Positions 10,261 to 19,645 of a stretch of 64,000 nucleotides of DNA are shown here, in pieces. How positions within the stretch are numbered: position 1 is the stretch's first letter; each line of letters opens with the position of its first letter. The translations under genes and the position numbers were made by a program. Below the pieces are notes generated by a model. That model made no database searches. It had not been told where the DNA came from and was given only the letters and a program-made list of their open reading frames with translations. Source of the DNA: Paralithodes platypus (lineage: Eukaryota > Arthropoda > Malacostraca > Decapoda > Lithodidae); contig CM064530.1 in NCBI GenBank assembly GCA_032716605.1, positions 11,016,558 to 11,080,557 of the forward strand. Direction: 5' to 3'.

Positions 10261-11143
10261 GGAAGCAAAGAGTTAGCATAAATGGTATATATACAATCTG
10301 ACTGGGGTATAGTAAAGAGTGGAGTCCCACAAGGATCTATTTTGGGCCCTCTGCTGTTCATCATTTATATTTATGATCTTGATGTAGGAATAACTAGCAA
10401 AATCAGTAAATTTGCAGATGGCACTAAAATAGGAAAAGGTGTTAAATTCTGATCATGATATTCAGGCTCTCCAAAGATATCTAGATACACTACACGAATG
10501 GGCAGTAAATTGGCAGATGAAGTTCAATGTAGATAAATACAGTGTAGTAAAATTTGGGAAATCGACAGAAAATGCAGGATATAGATAAGATAACGTGAAT
10601 ATAAGAAACTCAGATAATGAAACAAAATTTTGGAGTTATCGTCAACTGTAATTTGAAACCTAGAAATCAATTAATTAGTGCTCGAAATAAAGCAAATAGA
10701 GTTCTCAGATTTATATCTAGAAGTGTGAATAATAGAATAGCAGACATAATCTTAAAACTGTATCTAGCATATGAATTACGCTGTCCAATTTTGGTGTCCC
10801 TATTACATAATGGACATAGATTCCTTGGAGAGAGTACAACGTAGAATGACAAAAATGATCCATAATATTAGAAATCTTCCTTATAAAGAAAGGTTGAAGA
10901 GATTAGGCTTACATTCGCTAGAGAGACACAGAGTTAGAGGGGACATGATAGATGTACTAAAGCTCAGTGATAGTCAAATAACTCGAACAATTTTTTTCAA
11001 ATTAGATACAATTTCGTTTCAGAAAAGATATAGGAAAATATTGGTTTGGTAACAGAGTTGTAGATAGGTGGAATAGGCTACCAAGTGCTATAGTGGGATC
11101 AAGAACGATAGAGAGCTTTAAGATCAAATTAGATAGACATATG
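10261..11143 (+). pseudogene. CR1-like host copy: RT end and C-terminal domain
   Basis: The host resumes with [42 protein letters not shown] and KFADGTKIG; the catalytic FADD reads FADG. The C-terminal domain follows (NLKPRNQLISARNKANRVLRFISRS, SLERVQRRMTKMIHNIRNLPYKERLKRLG) with small frameshifts. The copy ends near 11143, before the usual DEMGWV stop. Confidence 0.82.
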
Positions 11144-11189
11144 TACCATCCATATACCTGTTGTTGCTTGATTTCCTTTGTACTCCTTT

Positions 11190-11281
11190 GTATTGGTTGT
11201 ATTGCATTGGTAACCTTTCCAGTTTATTTTGGCTAGTATTAGAAGATTTAATTTAGTTTAGGAAGGATGTCGACCATTTAA
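11190..11281 (+). mobile_element. family C fragment, left half
   Basis: The segment attttggctagtattagaag...ttaggaaggatgtcgacc resembles the left arm of family C and ends at the TTAA that opens B2. Confidence 0.55.
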
Positions 11282-11601
11282 GGGGAGGTATTTAGTTTGT
11301 TCACTACGTTTTCATCAAGCTTAAAATTACACCCCCTAGACCCCCTTTCAAGACAAATTTGTACATTTTTCGGTAAAAAATATCCCGGCCAGAGGCCGGT
11401 TGCTCTTAAATTACAGGCTCGCTATCGCTCGCCAGGAAAAAATCGACACCCTAATGGCACGAAAGGTCCCAAAATTGACAGAAATGGGGCAACATGTCTT
11501 AAAATGTCAAAACCAGAAGGGCGAACGTCCTAAAATCTCAAAAGCAATGGGGCCAAACATGAGGGAGAAAGGGGTCCAGAAAACCGGCCCATGTCCCCTT
11601 A
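11278..11601 (+). mobile_element. family B TTAA element (B2)
   Basis: It runs from TTAAGGGGAGG to GTCCCCTTAA, with the core GGCTCGCTATCGCTCGCCAGG, the hairpin CCGGCCAGAGGCCGG near 11385 and ~30-bp internal subrepeats (ggcacgaaaggtc / ggggc..catgtcttaaaat / gggcgaacgtcctaaaat). It has no ORF of its own. Confidence 0.88.
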
Positions 11602-11970
11602 AATTTCGTTTCAGAAAAGATATAGGCAAATATTGGTTTGGTAACAGAGTTGTAGATGGGTGGAATAGGCTACCGAGTGATATAGTGGGATCAAGAACGA
11701 TAGGGAGCTTTAAGATAAAATTAGATAGGCATATGGACGAGATGGGTTGGGTGTGAGGGGGATCTACCAGGTGTGGGCCAATCAGCGTTCAGCAGACCCC
11801 CGTTATCTTGCGTTAATCTCTGACCGTTTTGGTGGGGTCGGTACTCAAGGTATTGGTGAGTTGGGCCTTGTGGTTGGGGTTGGGTGTGACAGGGATCTGC
11901 CTTGTGTGGGCCGATCGGCTTTTTGCAGACTCCCATTTTCTTATGTTCTTATGTTCTTATGTTCTTATGA
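11602..11970 (+). mobile_element. CR1-like LINE 3' end
   Basis: The piece starts at FRFRKDIGKYWFGNRVVDGWNRLP, reaches DEMGWV and its TGA at 11754-11756, then a 3' UTR and four TTCTTATG octamers at 11938-11970. It directly follows B2. Confidence 0.85.
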
Positions 11971-12170
11971 GTTAGGTGTGATGGGAAGCTTCCGGGTGTG
12001 GGCCAAATGGCGCTCTGCAAACCCCCGTTTTCTGACCTGACCGTTTTGGTGAGGTCGGTCCCCATGGTGTTAGTTAGTTGGGCCTATAATTAAGGTTGGA
12101 TGTGAGAGGGATCTGCCGTGAGTGGGCCAATCGACTTTCTGCAGACTCCCATTTTCTTATGTTCTTATGA
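11971..12170 (+). mobile_element. CR1-like LINE 3' UTR only
   Basis: A second, diverged 3' UTR (ggtgtgatgggaagcttccg...cgactttctgcagactccc) with its own two octamers follows directly on the previous tail. This again suggests integration at an octamer run. Confidence 0.78.
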
Positions 12171-12184
12171 ATAGCAATTGGTTA

Positions 12185-12262
12185 ACTAGTCTTTATCACG
12201 CTGTGTTGTGGTTAAATAGTGCATAGACCCTCGTCCTGACTGTCCGTGGTTCGAATTCCAAC
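12185..12262 (+). repeat. possible tRNA-derived SINE head
   Basis: A B-box-like GTGGTTCGAATTCC lies at about 12245 with a loosely A-box-like stretch upstream. It runs into an AT tract. The call is weak. Confidence 0.3.
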
Positions 12263-12265
12263 TGA

Positions 12266-12312
12266 TAATTATATATACTGTATATATACTGTATATATAT
12301 ATATATATATTA
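12266..12312. repeat. (TA)n-rich microsatellite
   Basis: It consists of repeated tatatatactgta units and then a T run. It marks the left edge of repeat E. Confidence 0.85.
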
Positions 12313-12664
12313 TTTTTTTTCCGTATTCCAACTACTCCCTCTCAGGCATAGGCTGATAGCCTTTACACTCTACCCATGAAAACGGTGAGGCCAGTGAGGT
12401 CTTGCTCCACTCTAGGGAGTGAGACATGCTAAGCTTCACGGCTCGAAGCAAGTCCATCTCTGAAGCTGCTCCGCCTCTTTGTTTCACTGTCTCATCCCCC
12501 AGGCTCGGACCCTCACTCTCAGAACGCCACCTATTGAGCCATTAACTCACTAGGCATTGCCCACCTGTAGCATATTTTTGAATATGGGAATATTCATACA
12601 ATGCTATTTAATCAGGGAACAATGAGGGTGGGTTTTTTTTGGCATTTCGGTGTGCTGTGGTAAT
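12313..12664 (+). repeat. repeat E, left part (interrupted copy)
   Basis: The 350 bp match 52355-52700 almost base for base in blocks (ttccaactactccctctc, ggctcgaagca, ctcagaacgccacctattga, gaatatgggaatattcata). Here it is interrupted after ..gtggtaat by a CR1 copy and resumes at about 13630. I cannot assign it to a known class. Confidence 0.75.
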
Positions 12665-13597
12665 AAGAACATAAGGACATAAGAAAATGGGAGTCTGCAA
12701 AAAGCCGATCGGCCCACACAAGGCAGATCCCTGTCACACCCAACCCCAATTACAAGGCCCAATTATAGGCCCAACTCACTAATATCTTGAGTACTGCCCC
12801 CACCAAAATGGTCAGGGATTAACACAAGATTACGGGGGTCTGCTGAACTCCGATTGGCCCACACCTGGTAGATCCCCCTCACACCCAACCCATCTCGTCC
12901 ATATGCCTATCTAATTTTATCTTAAAGCTCCCTATCGTTCTTGATCCCACTATATCACTTGGTAGCCTATTCCACCCATCTACAACTCTGTTACCAAACC
13001 AATATTTGCCTATATCTTTTCTGAAACGAAATTTATCTAATTTGAAACCATTTGTACGAGTTCTTTCGCTATCACTGAGCTTTAGTACATTTTCATGTCC
13101 CCTTTATTAACCCCACTAACCCACTTGAATACCTCTATCATATCCCCTCTAACTCTGCGTCTCTCTAACGAATGTAAGCCTAATTTCTTCAACCTTTCTT
13201 CATACGGAAAATTTCTAATATTATGGATAATTTTTGTCATTCTACGTTGTACTCTCTCCAATGAATCTATGTCCATTCTGTAATAAGGACACCAAAATTG
13301 AACAGCATAATCCATATGGGGTCTCACTAATGACAAGTAAAGTTTTAAGATAACATCAGCAGTTCTGTTACTCACACTCCTAGGTATGAACCCGAGAATC
13401 CTGTTTGCCTTGTTACGAACGCTTATACATTGTTTTCTAGGCTTCAAATCATTGCTAACAAACACACCTAGATCTTTCTCACAGTCTGAGTTTTCTAATT
13501 CCATATTAGCTAGTTTATATTTAACATTTGTATGCATCTTCCCTATCTTTAATACCTTGCATTTGTCAATGTTAAACTTCATCTGCCAATTTACTGC
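12665..13597 (-). pseudogene. CR1-like LINE inserted in repeat E
   Basis: On the minus strand it reads from VNWQMKFNIDKCKVLKIGKMHTNVKYKLANMELENSDCEKDLG through the C-terminal domain to DEMGWV and the full 3' UTR with CATAAGAA tail. One T is missing near 13094, so the ORF ends early (..GDMKMY). It is 5' truncated. The hexamer GGTAAT flanks the insertion region on both sides (about 12659-12664 and 13631-13636), with ~30 bp of filler on the 5' side. Confidence 0.85.
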
Positions 13598-13629
13598 ACT
13601 GATATTAGTAATTAGTAACACTGGTAATG

Positions 13630-13668
13630 CACTGATACTAGGTACAGCACAAATTCCATACCAATAAT
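13630..13668 (+). repeat. repeat E, right remainder
   Basis: The segment ggtaatgcactgatactagg..acagcacaaattc continues the sequence broken at 12664. The intact order is seen at 52700-52745. Confidence 0.75.
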
Positions 13669-13718
13669 ATATATACAATATATATATATATATACTGTAT
13701 ATATATATATATAATTAC

Positions 13719-13764
<46 letters not shown>

Positions 13765-13779
13765 AAATATATATATACA

Positions 13780-13850
<71 letters not shown>
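13669..13850. repeat. long (TA)n tract
   Basis: The 180 bp are almost pure TA with a few interruptions. Length is probably polymorphic and assembly here may be unsure. Confidence 0.95.
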
Positions 13851-13852
<2 letters not shown>

Positions 13853-14275
13853 CTATGCCTTAACCAACTCTACTATTGTCGGAGGATCGACCCCCGATGA
13901 GAGTATAAAAAACATTCAGTAACTCACGTGTTTTTGTGAGATATACTAATTATTATGAACAGATGAACTTGAGCTTTTCCATAAGTAAAAGACAAATAAC
14001 TGAAAGTAAATGAACATATATGGCTAAATGGTAATAAAACTGGCTAAACCCATATCTTAGTTAGCACATTTTAAAAGGATAACTGCACAATTTTGAGCAT
14101 ATATACACATTGATTGCCTATATTAATGTAAGATTACTCATAATACATTATACTTTTGATCTCTATCACGATTTATACCCCATTGTACTTTTTAAATAAA
14201 TTGTGGAAAGTAGATAAGCTAAAACTGACAACCAATTTCAATATGAACATTTGAAGTTTTCATTAACTGCTTTGG
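13851..14275. other. no gene seen
   Basis: This is AT-rich sequence without an ORF or a repeat that I could match elsewhere in the window. Confidence 0.45.
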
Positions 14276-14345
14276 GTAGATGACGAGCAGGGCGGGTTTA
14301 GGAAGGGAAAAGGATGTGTAGACCAGATTTTTGCTTTGAAATGAA
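14276..14345 (+). mobile_element. RTE-like LINE fragment
   Basis: The translation DEQGGFRKGKGCVDQIFALK matches DEQGGFRKGRGCVDQIFTLN of the RTE-like element at 59111-60529 (nucleotides 59308-59376). It is a 70-bp relic. Confidence 0.75.
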
Positions 14346-14419
14346 CAAGAAACCTAAGTACCTCAAGTATCTGGTATAATATAGAAAACACAAATCGTCG
14401 TAGGCTAGTTTGTACAGTA

Positions 14420-14860
14420 TCGAATTTGTTGTTAGTGGCGCTAGGCTCCCTGCCATACAGTATACCCGATGTAACTAAAGGGACTATATTTGAAACCATA
14501 CAAAATAAAGCGGCAAGGTGGATCAGACGTGATTACAGACACACTACATCGGTTAATTTGCTTAAACAAGACATTAAATTAGACACTTGCAACAAGAAGA
14601 TAAATACACAGACAACAAATGCTATACAAAATCACAAACAATCTAGTAGACATAGACAAAGTCATATTTACACCATACAAATATACGATCCACAGGAGGC
14701 AACCACAACCGAAAATACCACACATACCAGGCAAGCACCGACATATTTGGGTACTCATTTTCTCCCCGAAGCATCCAAGAGTGAAATCACCTTTCATTTC
14801 ATAATTATAGTTAACAGTCCCATTCTTGATAGTTTTAAGCTAGTATTACCAAACATTTGT
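14420..14860 (+). pseudogene. non-LTR RT C-terminal remnant
   Basis: One frame (14426 onward) reads IFETIQNKAARWIRRDYRHTTSVNLLKQDIKLDT, like the thumb-to-tail region of jockey-type non-LTR elements, where QNKAARW and a Y..tSV are common. After a frameshift near 14615 a second frame reads MLYKITNNLVDID and ends near YSFSP-like codons. The long 187-codon ORF therefore mixes a real RT tail with out-of-frame sequence. It is distinct from both the CR1 and the RTE copies in this window. Confidence is moderate because no catalytic motif is included. Confidence 0.55.
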
Positions 14861-14989
14861 CTCCCTATCCTCATCCTTCCCATTTTTCCTATAACTTACC
14901 GCACAACTCCAGCATATCATGCTGCCCGTGTGCAGCCCTCTGCGGGTCCCCAAGCTAAAGAGTGTGTGTGTTTATGCGTTAGCTTATGA

Positions 14990-15432
14990 TTGGAAGTGTG
15001 CTCGTATTTAATACTTTAGTTACCCATAACATCTTAGTTTTCTTAGATGATTATAAAAGAAAACGTTTATTATAGAATGGATAACTACATAAAATATAAT
15101 AAGTGTCTTTAACATTAAGCTATATTTAGAGTAATTTTTAAGTTAAAATTGTCCTATTTTTATTAAAAAAAATATCAATGTATTTTATACGATAAAGAAA
15201 GTTATGAATTACTTCAATCTGACCCAGCATAACACCAAAAGGCTATGTAGATATTTTAGTTGAAATTATCGGCGAGCTCGAAGTAAGGGATTCATTATTC
15301 CTCTGAGTTTGATTGATTAGCAGTGTCTTGCATTCCCTCACGTATTTTGGTCAGAGGATTGTTGTTAAGAGCGTTTGTATCAATAAATACATTCGTAAAT
15401 AATACTCTTCAGTGATTTAAAATATTTTAGCG
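14990..15432. other. upstream of the 193-codon ORF; nothing recognised
   Basis: The 440 bp are AT-rich with no known repeat. If the downstream ORF is expressed its promoter would lie here. I see no clear TATA box with initiator, though AT-rich candidates abound. Confidence 0.35.
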
Positions 15433-16014
15433 ATGAACTTCCACGGTATTGATTTGTATCCCTTGGATAATATAGGAGATTACCTTGAAGTGAACATTGG
15501 AAATGGAGAAGACGAGGGGGTTATTAATAACAACCTGTTAGTTGAATACATCGATTTTGTTAGTGGAGATATCAGCCCCGATATTTCTGACATCAACAAT
15601 ATTATCGTTGGGGTCAACCAGGATATTGATGATGTCAACAGGGTTATTGAACAACACAACCAAACCATCGAAAAGGCTAACAGGTTTGTTGACGCGACCA
15701 ACCGCCGTATCCAAGAGGGCAATTTCCACGATCTTGATGTGGAACTCGGGTTTATAGCAAGCGTCAACCAGAATATTGAGTTCCTCAGGAATCATAAAAT
15801 AACACTTGCTTGCCACATAATGGACATATTATTCTGTATTCGAATAAAGGATGTTGCAAGCATCATAGAAAATGTTGCACAGCTCAGAGTAGATATTGCA
15901 TCTTTCTGGCAATATGCAGTTGATCTCGGACATGTTTATGCAGAAATAAACCCCAACTGGCCCATCCAAGAGCATGTGGAGCCTAGCAACTTCAAGTGGC
16001 GTAGGAGGGGATAA
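15433..16014 (+). CDS. unrecognised intact 193-aa ORF
   Basis: I do not recognise this protein. It is a clean 193-codon frame starting MNFHGIDLYPLDN in a region where nearly everything else is broken. It is acidic and rich in Asn, Asp and Ile. Residues ~45-100 show a spaced pattern (DISDINNIIVGVNQDIDDV, NRVIEQHNQTIEKANRFVDATNRRI) suggesting an amphipathic helix or coiled coil. A hydrophobic stretch at ~125-138 (ITLACHIMDILFCI) is too short and mixed to be a sure membrane segment. The end is basic (FKWRRRG). It has no signal peptide. No introns are evident. The TAA at 16012 is followed immediately by ATG in the same frame, leading into the 21-bp repeat tract. It could be a gene of an unknown mobile or endogenous viral element, a lineage-specific gene, or a chance ORF; length and composition make chance less likely. 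Confidence 0.5.
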   Translation: MNFHGIDLYPLDNIGDYLEVNIGNGEDEGVINNNLLVEYIDFVSGDISPDISDINNIIVGVNQDIDDVNRVIEQHNQTIEKANRFVDATNRRIQEGNFHDLDVELGFIASVNQNIEFLRNHKITLACHIMDILFCIRIKDVASIIENVAQLRVDIASFWQYAVDLGHVYAEINPNWPIQEHVEPSNFKWRRRG

Positions 16015-16251
16015 ATGAGTCGAGGAGAGGGTATTGACAAGCCAACTAGGTCCTCTACGATTGAGGCCGTACTGGTTCTTGTAGAGGCCGTACTGTTTCT
16101 TTTAGAGGCTGTCCTGGTTCTTTTAGAGGCCGTCCTGGTTATTATTGAGTCCATATTGTTTCCTGAGTCCTCTAGAGGCTGTCCTGGTTCTTGTAGAGGC
16201 CGTCCTGGTTCTTTTAGAGACCATACTGGTTATTTTAGTGGCCGATTATAG
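16015..16251 (+). repeat. 21-bp minisatellite with open frame after 193-aa ORF
   Basis: The unit gaggccgtcctggttctttta is repeated about nine times with changes (about 16062-16245). In the frame of the upstream ORF it encodes EAVLVLV/EAVLFLL heptads after MSRGEGIDKPTRSST. The minus strand reads RTASK/STAST repeats. The tract may be the 3' part of an ORF split by one stop codon, or a separate minisatellite. Confidence 0.6.
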
Positions 16252-17045
16252 GACATAAGAACATGAGAAAATGGGAGTCTGCAGAAAGCTGATCGGCCCA
16301 CACAAGGCAGATCCTTGTCACACCCAACCCCAATTACAAGGCCTAATTATAGACCCAACTCACTAATACCTTGAGGACCGACCTCACCAAAACTGTCAGA
16401 TATCAACACAAGATTACGGGGGTCTGCTGAGCGCCGATTGGCCCACACCCGGCAGATCCCCCCTCATACCCAACCCATCTCGTCCATATGCCTATCTAAT
16501 TTTATCTTAAAGCACCCTATCGTTCTCGATCCTACAATATCACTCGGTAGCCTATTCCACATGCCTACAACTCTGTTACCAAACCAATATTTGCCTATAT
16601 CTTTTCTGAACTGAAATTTATCTACTTTTAAACCATTTGTTCGAGTCCTTTCGCTATCACTGAGCTTCAGTACATTTTTCATGTCCCCTTTATTAATCCC
16701 ACTAATCCACTTGAACACTTCTATCATATCCCCTCTAACTCTGCGTCTTCCTAACGAATGTAAGCCTAATTTTTTCAACCTTTCTTCATATGGTAGATTT
16801 CTAATATTATGAATAATTTTTTTCATTCTTCGCTATGCTCTCTCCAACGAATCTATGTCCATTCTGTAATAAGGACACCAAAATTGGACAGCATAATCCA
16901 TATGAGGTCTCACTAATGATAAGTAAAGTTTTAAGATAACATCGGCAGTTCTGTTACTCACACTCCTTGAGATTAACCCGAGAATCCTGTTTGCCTTGTT
17001 ACGAACGCTTATACACTGTTGTCTAGGCTTCAAATCGTTGCTAAA
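16252..17045 (-). pseudogene. CR1-like LINE, 3' part
   Basis: The minus strand reads LKPRQQCISVRNKANRILG...MDIDSLERA stop at 16833, then MKKIIHNIRNLPYEERLKKLG...DEMGWV (16464-16826) and the full 3' UTR with a CATAAGAACAT tail at 16253-16264. The stop replaces VQRR. It is 5' truncated at NDLKPR. Confidence 0.85.
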
Positions 17046-17239
17046 AAAATTATGTTTTAGTAGTTGCTCCTCGGTTAGGGAGAGGTTAGGTCTGTTGTCT
17101 CCCTCAATTGAAGCTAAGCTAAGTTTTCTAACCCCTTGTTGCTAACACAAGTTGTTGCCAACACTGTTGACAGACACGGCTCTAAGGCCAACCTAACTTT
17201 ATAGTTGTTACCCATTACTCCCCAGATGGAACTTCACAA

Positions 17240-17395
17240 AGGTCCACTAACACTGGGTCCCTAGTCGCTGCTAGGTGAACAGAGGCTCGGGTGTTGAGAG
17301 ATTGCCCATCTATCTCATCCTGTCCCAGGATTCGAGCCCAGGTCCTTTCGGTTGTGAATCGACTGCGCTGACCACTGCGCCACACGCTACCCCAT
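17240..17395 (-). repeat. tRNA-derived SINE-like repeat
   Basis: Minus-strand B box GGGCTCGAATCC (about 17331-17343) and an A-box-like TGGCGCAGTGGTCAGCGC (about 17370-17390) lie at tRNA spacing. No complete cloverleaf with matching acceptor ends is visible, so it is a SINE head or tRNA pseudogene. Confidence 0.6.
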
Positions 17396-17477
17396 TAGTG
17401 AGAGGAAAGAACAATGAATTGGGTCAAGATCATTAGGACCGGCCTCGCTAGACATTAGTTATTGAACCTATAGAAAT

Positions 17478-17515
17478 TAAGGAACACCCCATTCTTAACA
17501 TTAATCCTCCATTGC
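17478..17515 (-). repeat. SINE family S tail fragment
   Basis: The segment ggaacaccccattcttaaca is nearly identical to the tail of the family S SINEs at 58915, 53881 and 61638. Confidence 0.6.
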
Positions 17516-17574
17516 ACATATAATCTTCATTCAGTTTAGTTTCTGATTACAATGCAAAAACAGTTATATTGGTC

Positions 17575-17748
17575 AGGTTTCTTTAATTTTATTCTTGCAA
17601 TATTTAGACAATCTTGGGCAGTATAAGAAGGATCTGTGGTAGTAGAAAGAGTTAATTGAGATATTTTTCGAAGCCTGTTAATTGCTGGAAGCCCTTTTTC
17701 AACTGAATCAGAGCATCTATTAGCAGCCATAATCAGGTTAAAAGGGCA
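17575..17748 (+). mobile_element. family C element, ends decayed
   Basis: The order aatatttagacaatcttgggcag..aagaaggatctgtggtagta ... gcctgttaattgctggaag ... ctgaatca..catctattagcagcc follows the C layout. The TTAA termini are not clear. Confidence 0.65.
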
Positions 17749-17863
17749 TCGCCAGTACAGAAGAGGCTACATTATTACGATAAAAAAGCTTGCTCATCGA
17801 ATATGCAGGTATTCAGGATTCGAAACTGCATAATAAATCGTAAGCTTGTGCAGCATTCTTTAA

Positions 17864-18008
17864 CTGTCTTCGTGGCGCAATGCATAAGTGTGTTGATTTT
17901 CGGTGTGAGCATCCTGGGTTCCAATCCCCGGACTGCCACATGTGTTTGTTAATTTCATTAATCGAGTTTAGGAGTAAAGCTGGTTGGTGGAGAGAACATA
18001 ATAATTAA
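17864..18008 (+). repeat. tRNA-derived SINE, family X copy 1
   Basis: The head has A box TGGCGCAATGC and B box GGGTTCCAATCCC, with a tRNA-like end ggactgcca. A ~70-bp body follows (tgtgtttgttaatttcatta...gagagaacataataatt). The copy at 30796-30940 has the same length (145 bp) and order, so this is a dispersed family and not a lone tRNA gene. Confidence 0.8.
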
Positions 18009-18056
18009 TGGGAATAATAGCGCTCGTGTGACACTGGCTTGAGGACCGCAAGTTTT

Positions 18057-18382
18057 TTAACCCCGATGGTTATTTTTTATGGCCCCCTTCTCTCTCATGC
18101 TTAACCCAATTAGTTTTGAGATTCTAAGACGTTTGTCCCATTAGTTTAGCGATTCTGAGACCTTTCACCCTTTTTTTTTTTTTGTCAATTTTAAGACCTT
18201 TCTTACAATATAGGTGTCGATTGTTTTCCTGGCAAACGATAGCGAGCCTGTAATATAGTAGTAACCGGCCTTCGGCTGGAAAGTTTTTCTATCCAAAAAT
18301 GTACAAATTTATCTTGATGGGGTCTTGGGGCTCTTTTTTCTTAAGCTTGATGGAGATCTAGGGAGGAAACTAAAAATAATAA
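18057..18382 (-). mobile_element. family B element (B3), decayed ends
   Basis: It contains cccttctctctcatgctta, the spaced ttttaagacctttc blocks, CTGGCAAACGATAGCGAGCC, CGGCCTTCGGCTGG and the aagcttgatggagatctagggagg end. The left end is TTAACCCC in place of TTAAGGGG. Confidence 0.75.
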
Positions 18383-18417
18383 TACAAAGATGAATATATA
18401 AGCAAATATATACGCCT

Positions 18418-18445
18418 CCCCCCCTCCCCCCCCCCCCCCCCTCCT
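18418..18445. repeat. poly-C tract
   Basis: About 28 bases of almost pure C, likely unstable in sequencing. Confidence 0.9.
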
Positions 18446-18587
18446 TAGCACCCTTCAGCACGATAACACCTTTTTACCACTTGTTAAAGCACAATTAGTC
18501 GATTGTATGCAGCTTTAGAAGGCTCAGTGTTATTCAGAGGGTTTATTGAGATCGTATATTTCTTTGTTTGTATTATTATTTTCTCCT

Positions 18588-18835
18588 ACATCCCCATCAA
18601 GCTTTTATATAATACCCCCAAGATCCCCGTACGAGATAAGCTTGTGCATTTTTAGGTAGAAACATGACCAAAATAAATTGCAGGCTCGTTATCGCTCGCC
18701 AGGAACAAATCGACACCTATAAGGCACGAAAGGTCTTCAAATCGCTAAACTAATGGGGCGAAAGTCTTATAATCTAAAAAAATAATAGGGCTAAACATGA
18801 GGGAGAAAGGGGTCCTACAATAAACACCTCCTTAA
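18588..18835 (+). mobile_element. family B element (B4), 5' decayed
   Basis: It includes ccatcaagctt, CAGGCTCG..ATCGCTCGCCAGGA, the ggcacgaaaggtcttcaaatcg subrepeats and an end ..ctccttaact. The central GC hairpin has been deleted. Confidence 0.75.
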
Positions 18836-18905
18836 CTGAGATAGTTTATACCGCTTTGATTGTTATAGGCCCTTTCTAAACTGTAAGCAATCGTCTCATG
18901 TTAAG
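18832..18905 (+). mobile_element. family C fragment joined to B4
   Basis: It follows the TTAA that ends B4 and reads ctgagatagtttatacc ... ggccctttctaaactgtaa..aatcgtct, the middle and right part of C. Confidence 0.5.
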
Positions 18906-19430
18906 AGGAAACATACACAAAGACTGAATGGTGTGGTAATTTGTATTTATTTATGTAATCCCTTTTTCTCGAACCAGTTTTAAAGTTATTATACTATGCT
19001 ATGCTTTTTTATGTTCTTTATGAAATAGTTAGCTGCATTATGTTTTGTGAATCACCGAATCCATTTCTTCTCCAGGTGGCTTTAACATTGTTTCTCGCTA
19101 TTGTTTCATGTTATATCTATTTAATATGCTATCAACATTCATTGCTTTCTAATCAGCTTTTACATAACTATTATTACAAAAATAGATAGATAGATAGATA
19201 TATAGATAGATATGGTTAAAGGGGGTAGGCTCTTTGTGGACACTTGGGGGAATTGAGGACTGTAATGCTCTCGAAAATATCCCGCAACCCCAATAATGTA
19301 CTACCCGAGTTGACGTCTGGTATAGTGTAAAATAGTCGTTGATGGGAAGTCCAATAAATTCATCACGTGAATCACCACGAGACTATCACCTGGTTCTTAC
19401 AGAGAGGACTAAGGTTACTATATTTGTGTA
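18906..19430. other. no gene seen
   Basis: It contains a short (GATA)n tract at 19184-19212 and otherwise unassigned sequence. A 62-codon ORF at 19001-19189 is hydrophobic and AT-driven, and I do not support it. Confidence 0.4.
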
Positions 19431-19645
19431 CGTCCGTGGTAGTACAGTGGGTTAGCGCGCGGGCCTGGTGGACCTATGGAGGATATGGTCACTAACCAAG
19501 GCATCTCAAAACCTGTGGGTTTTTAGGAAGGTTAAAATCCCTCCAGGGTTCGAGCCCCGCGCCAGGCACCAGGGAAGTGGGCCTGGGGAGTTTTCAGGAG
19601 GGTTAAATTCCCTTCGCACCCAGCATTTCATTGACTTAATAAGAG
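19431..19645 (+). repeat. SINE-like repeat with tRNA promoter boxes
   Basis: A-box-like TGGTAGTACAGTGGGTTAGC (about 19437-19456) and B box GGGTTCGAGCCCC (19545-19557) are present, but ~95 bp apart rather than the tRNA distance of ~35-60. An insertion inside a SINE head or a composite element would explain that. A second ..ggttaaattccctt block partly repeats the first. Confidence 0.5.

Noticed and set aside
11400..11756. 118-aa fusion ORF
   Set aside because: It starts inside family B element B2 and runs by chance into CR1 codons.
16015..16154. Ser/Thr/Arg repeat protein on the minus strand (RTASKRTRTASK)
   Set aside because: Shadow of the 21-bp repeat. The plus frame is the one continuous with the upstream ORF.
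17864..17940. Functional tRNA gene
   Set aside because: It is repeated with the same 3' body at 30796-30940, so it is a SINE head.
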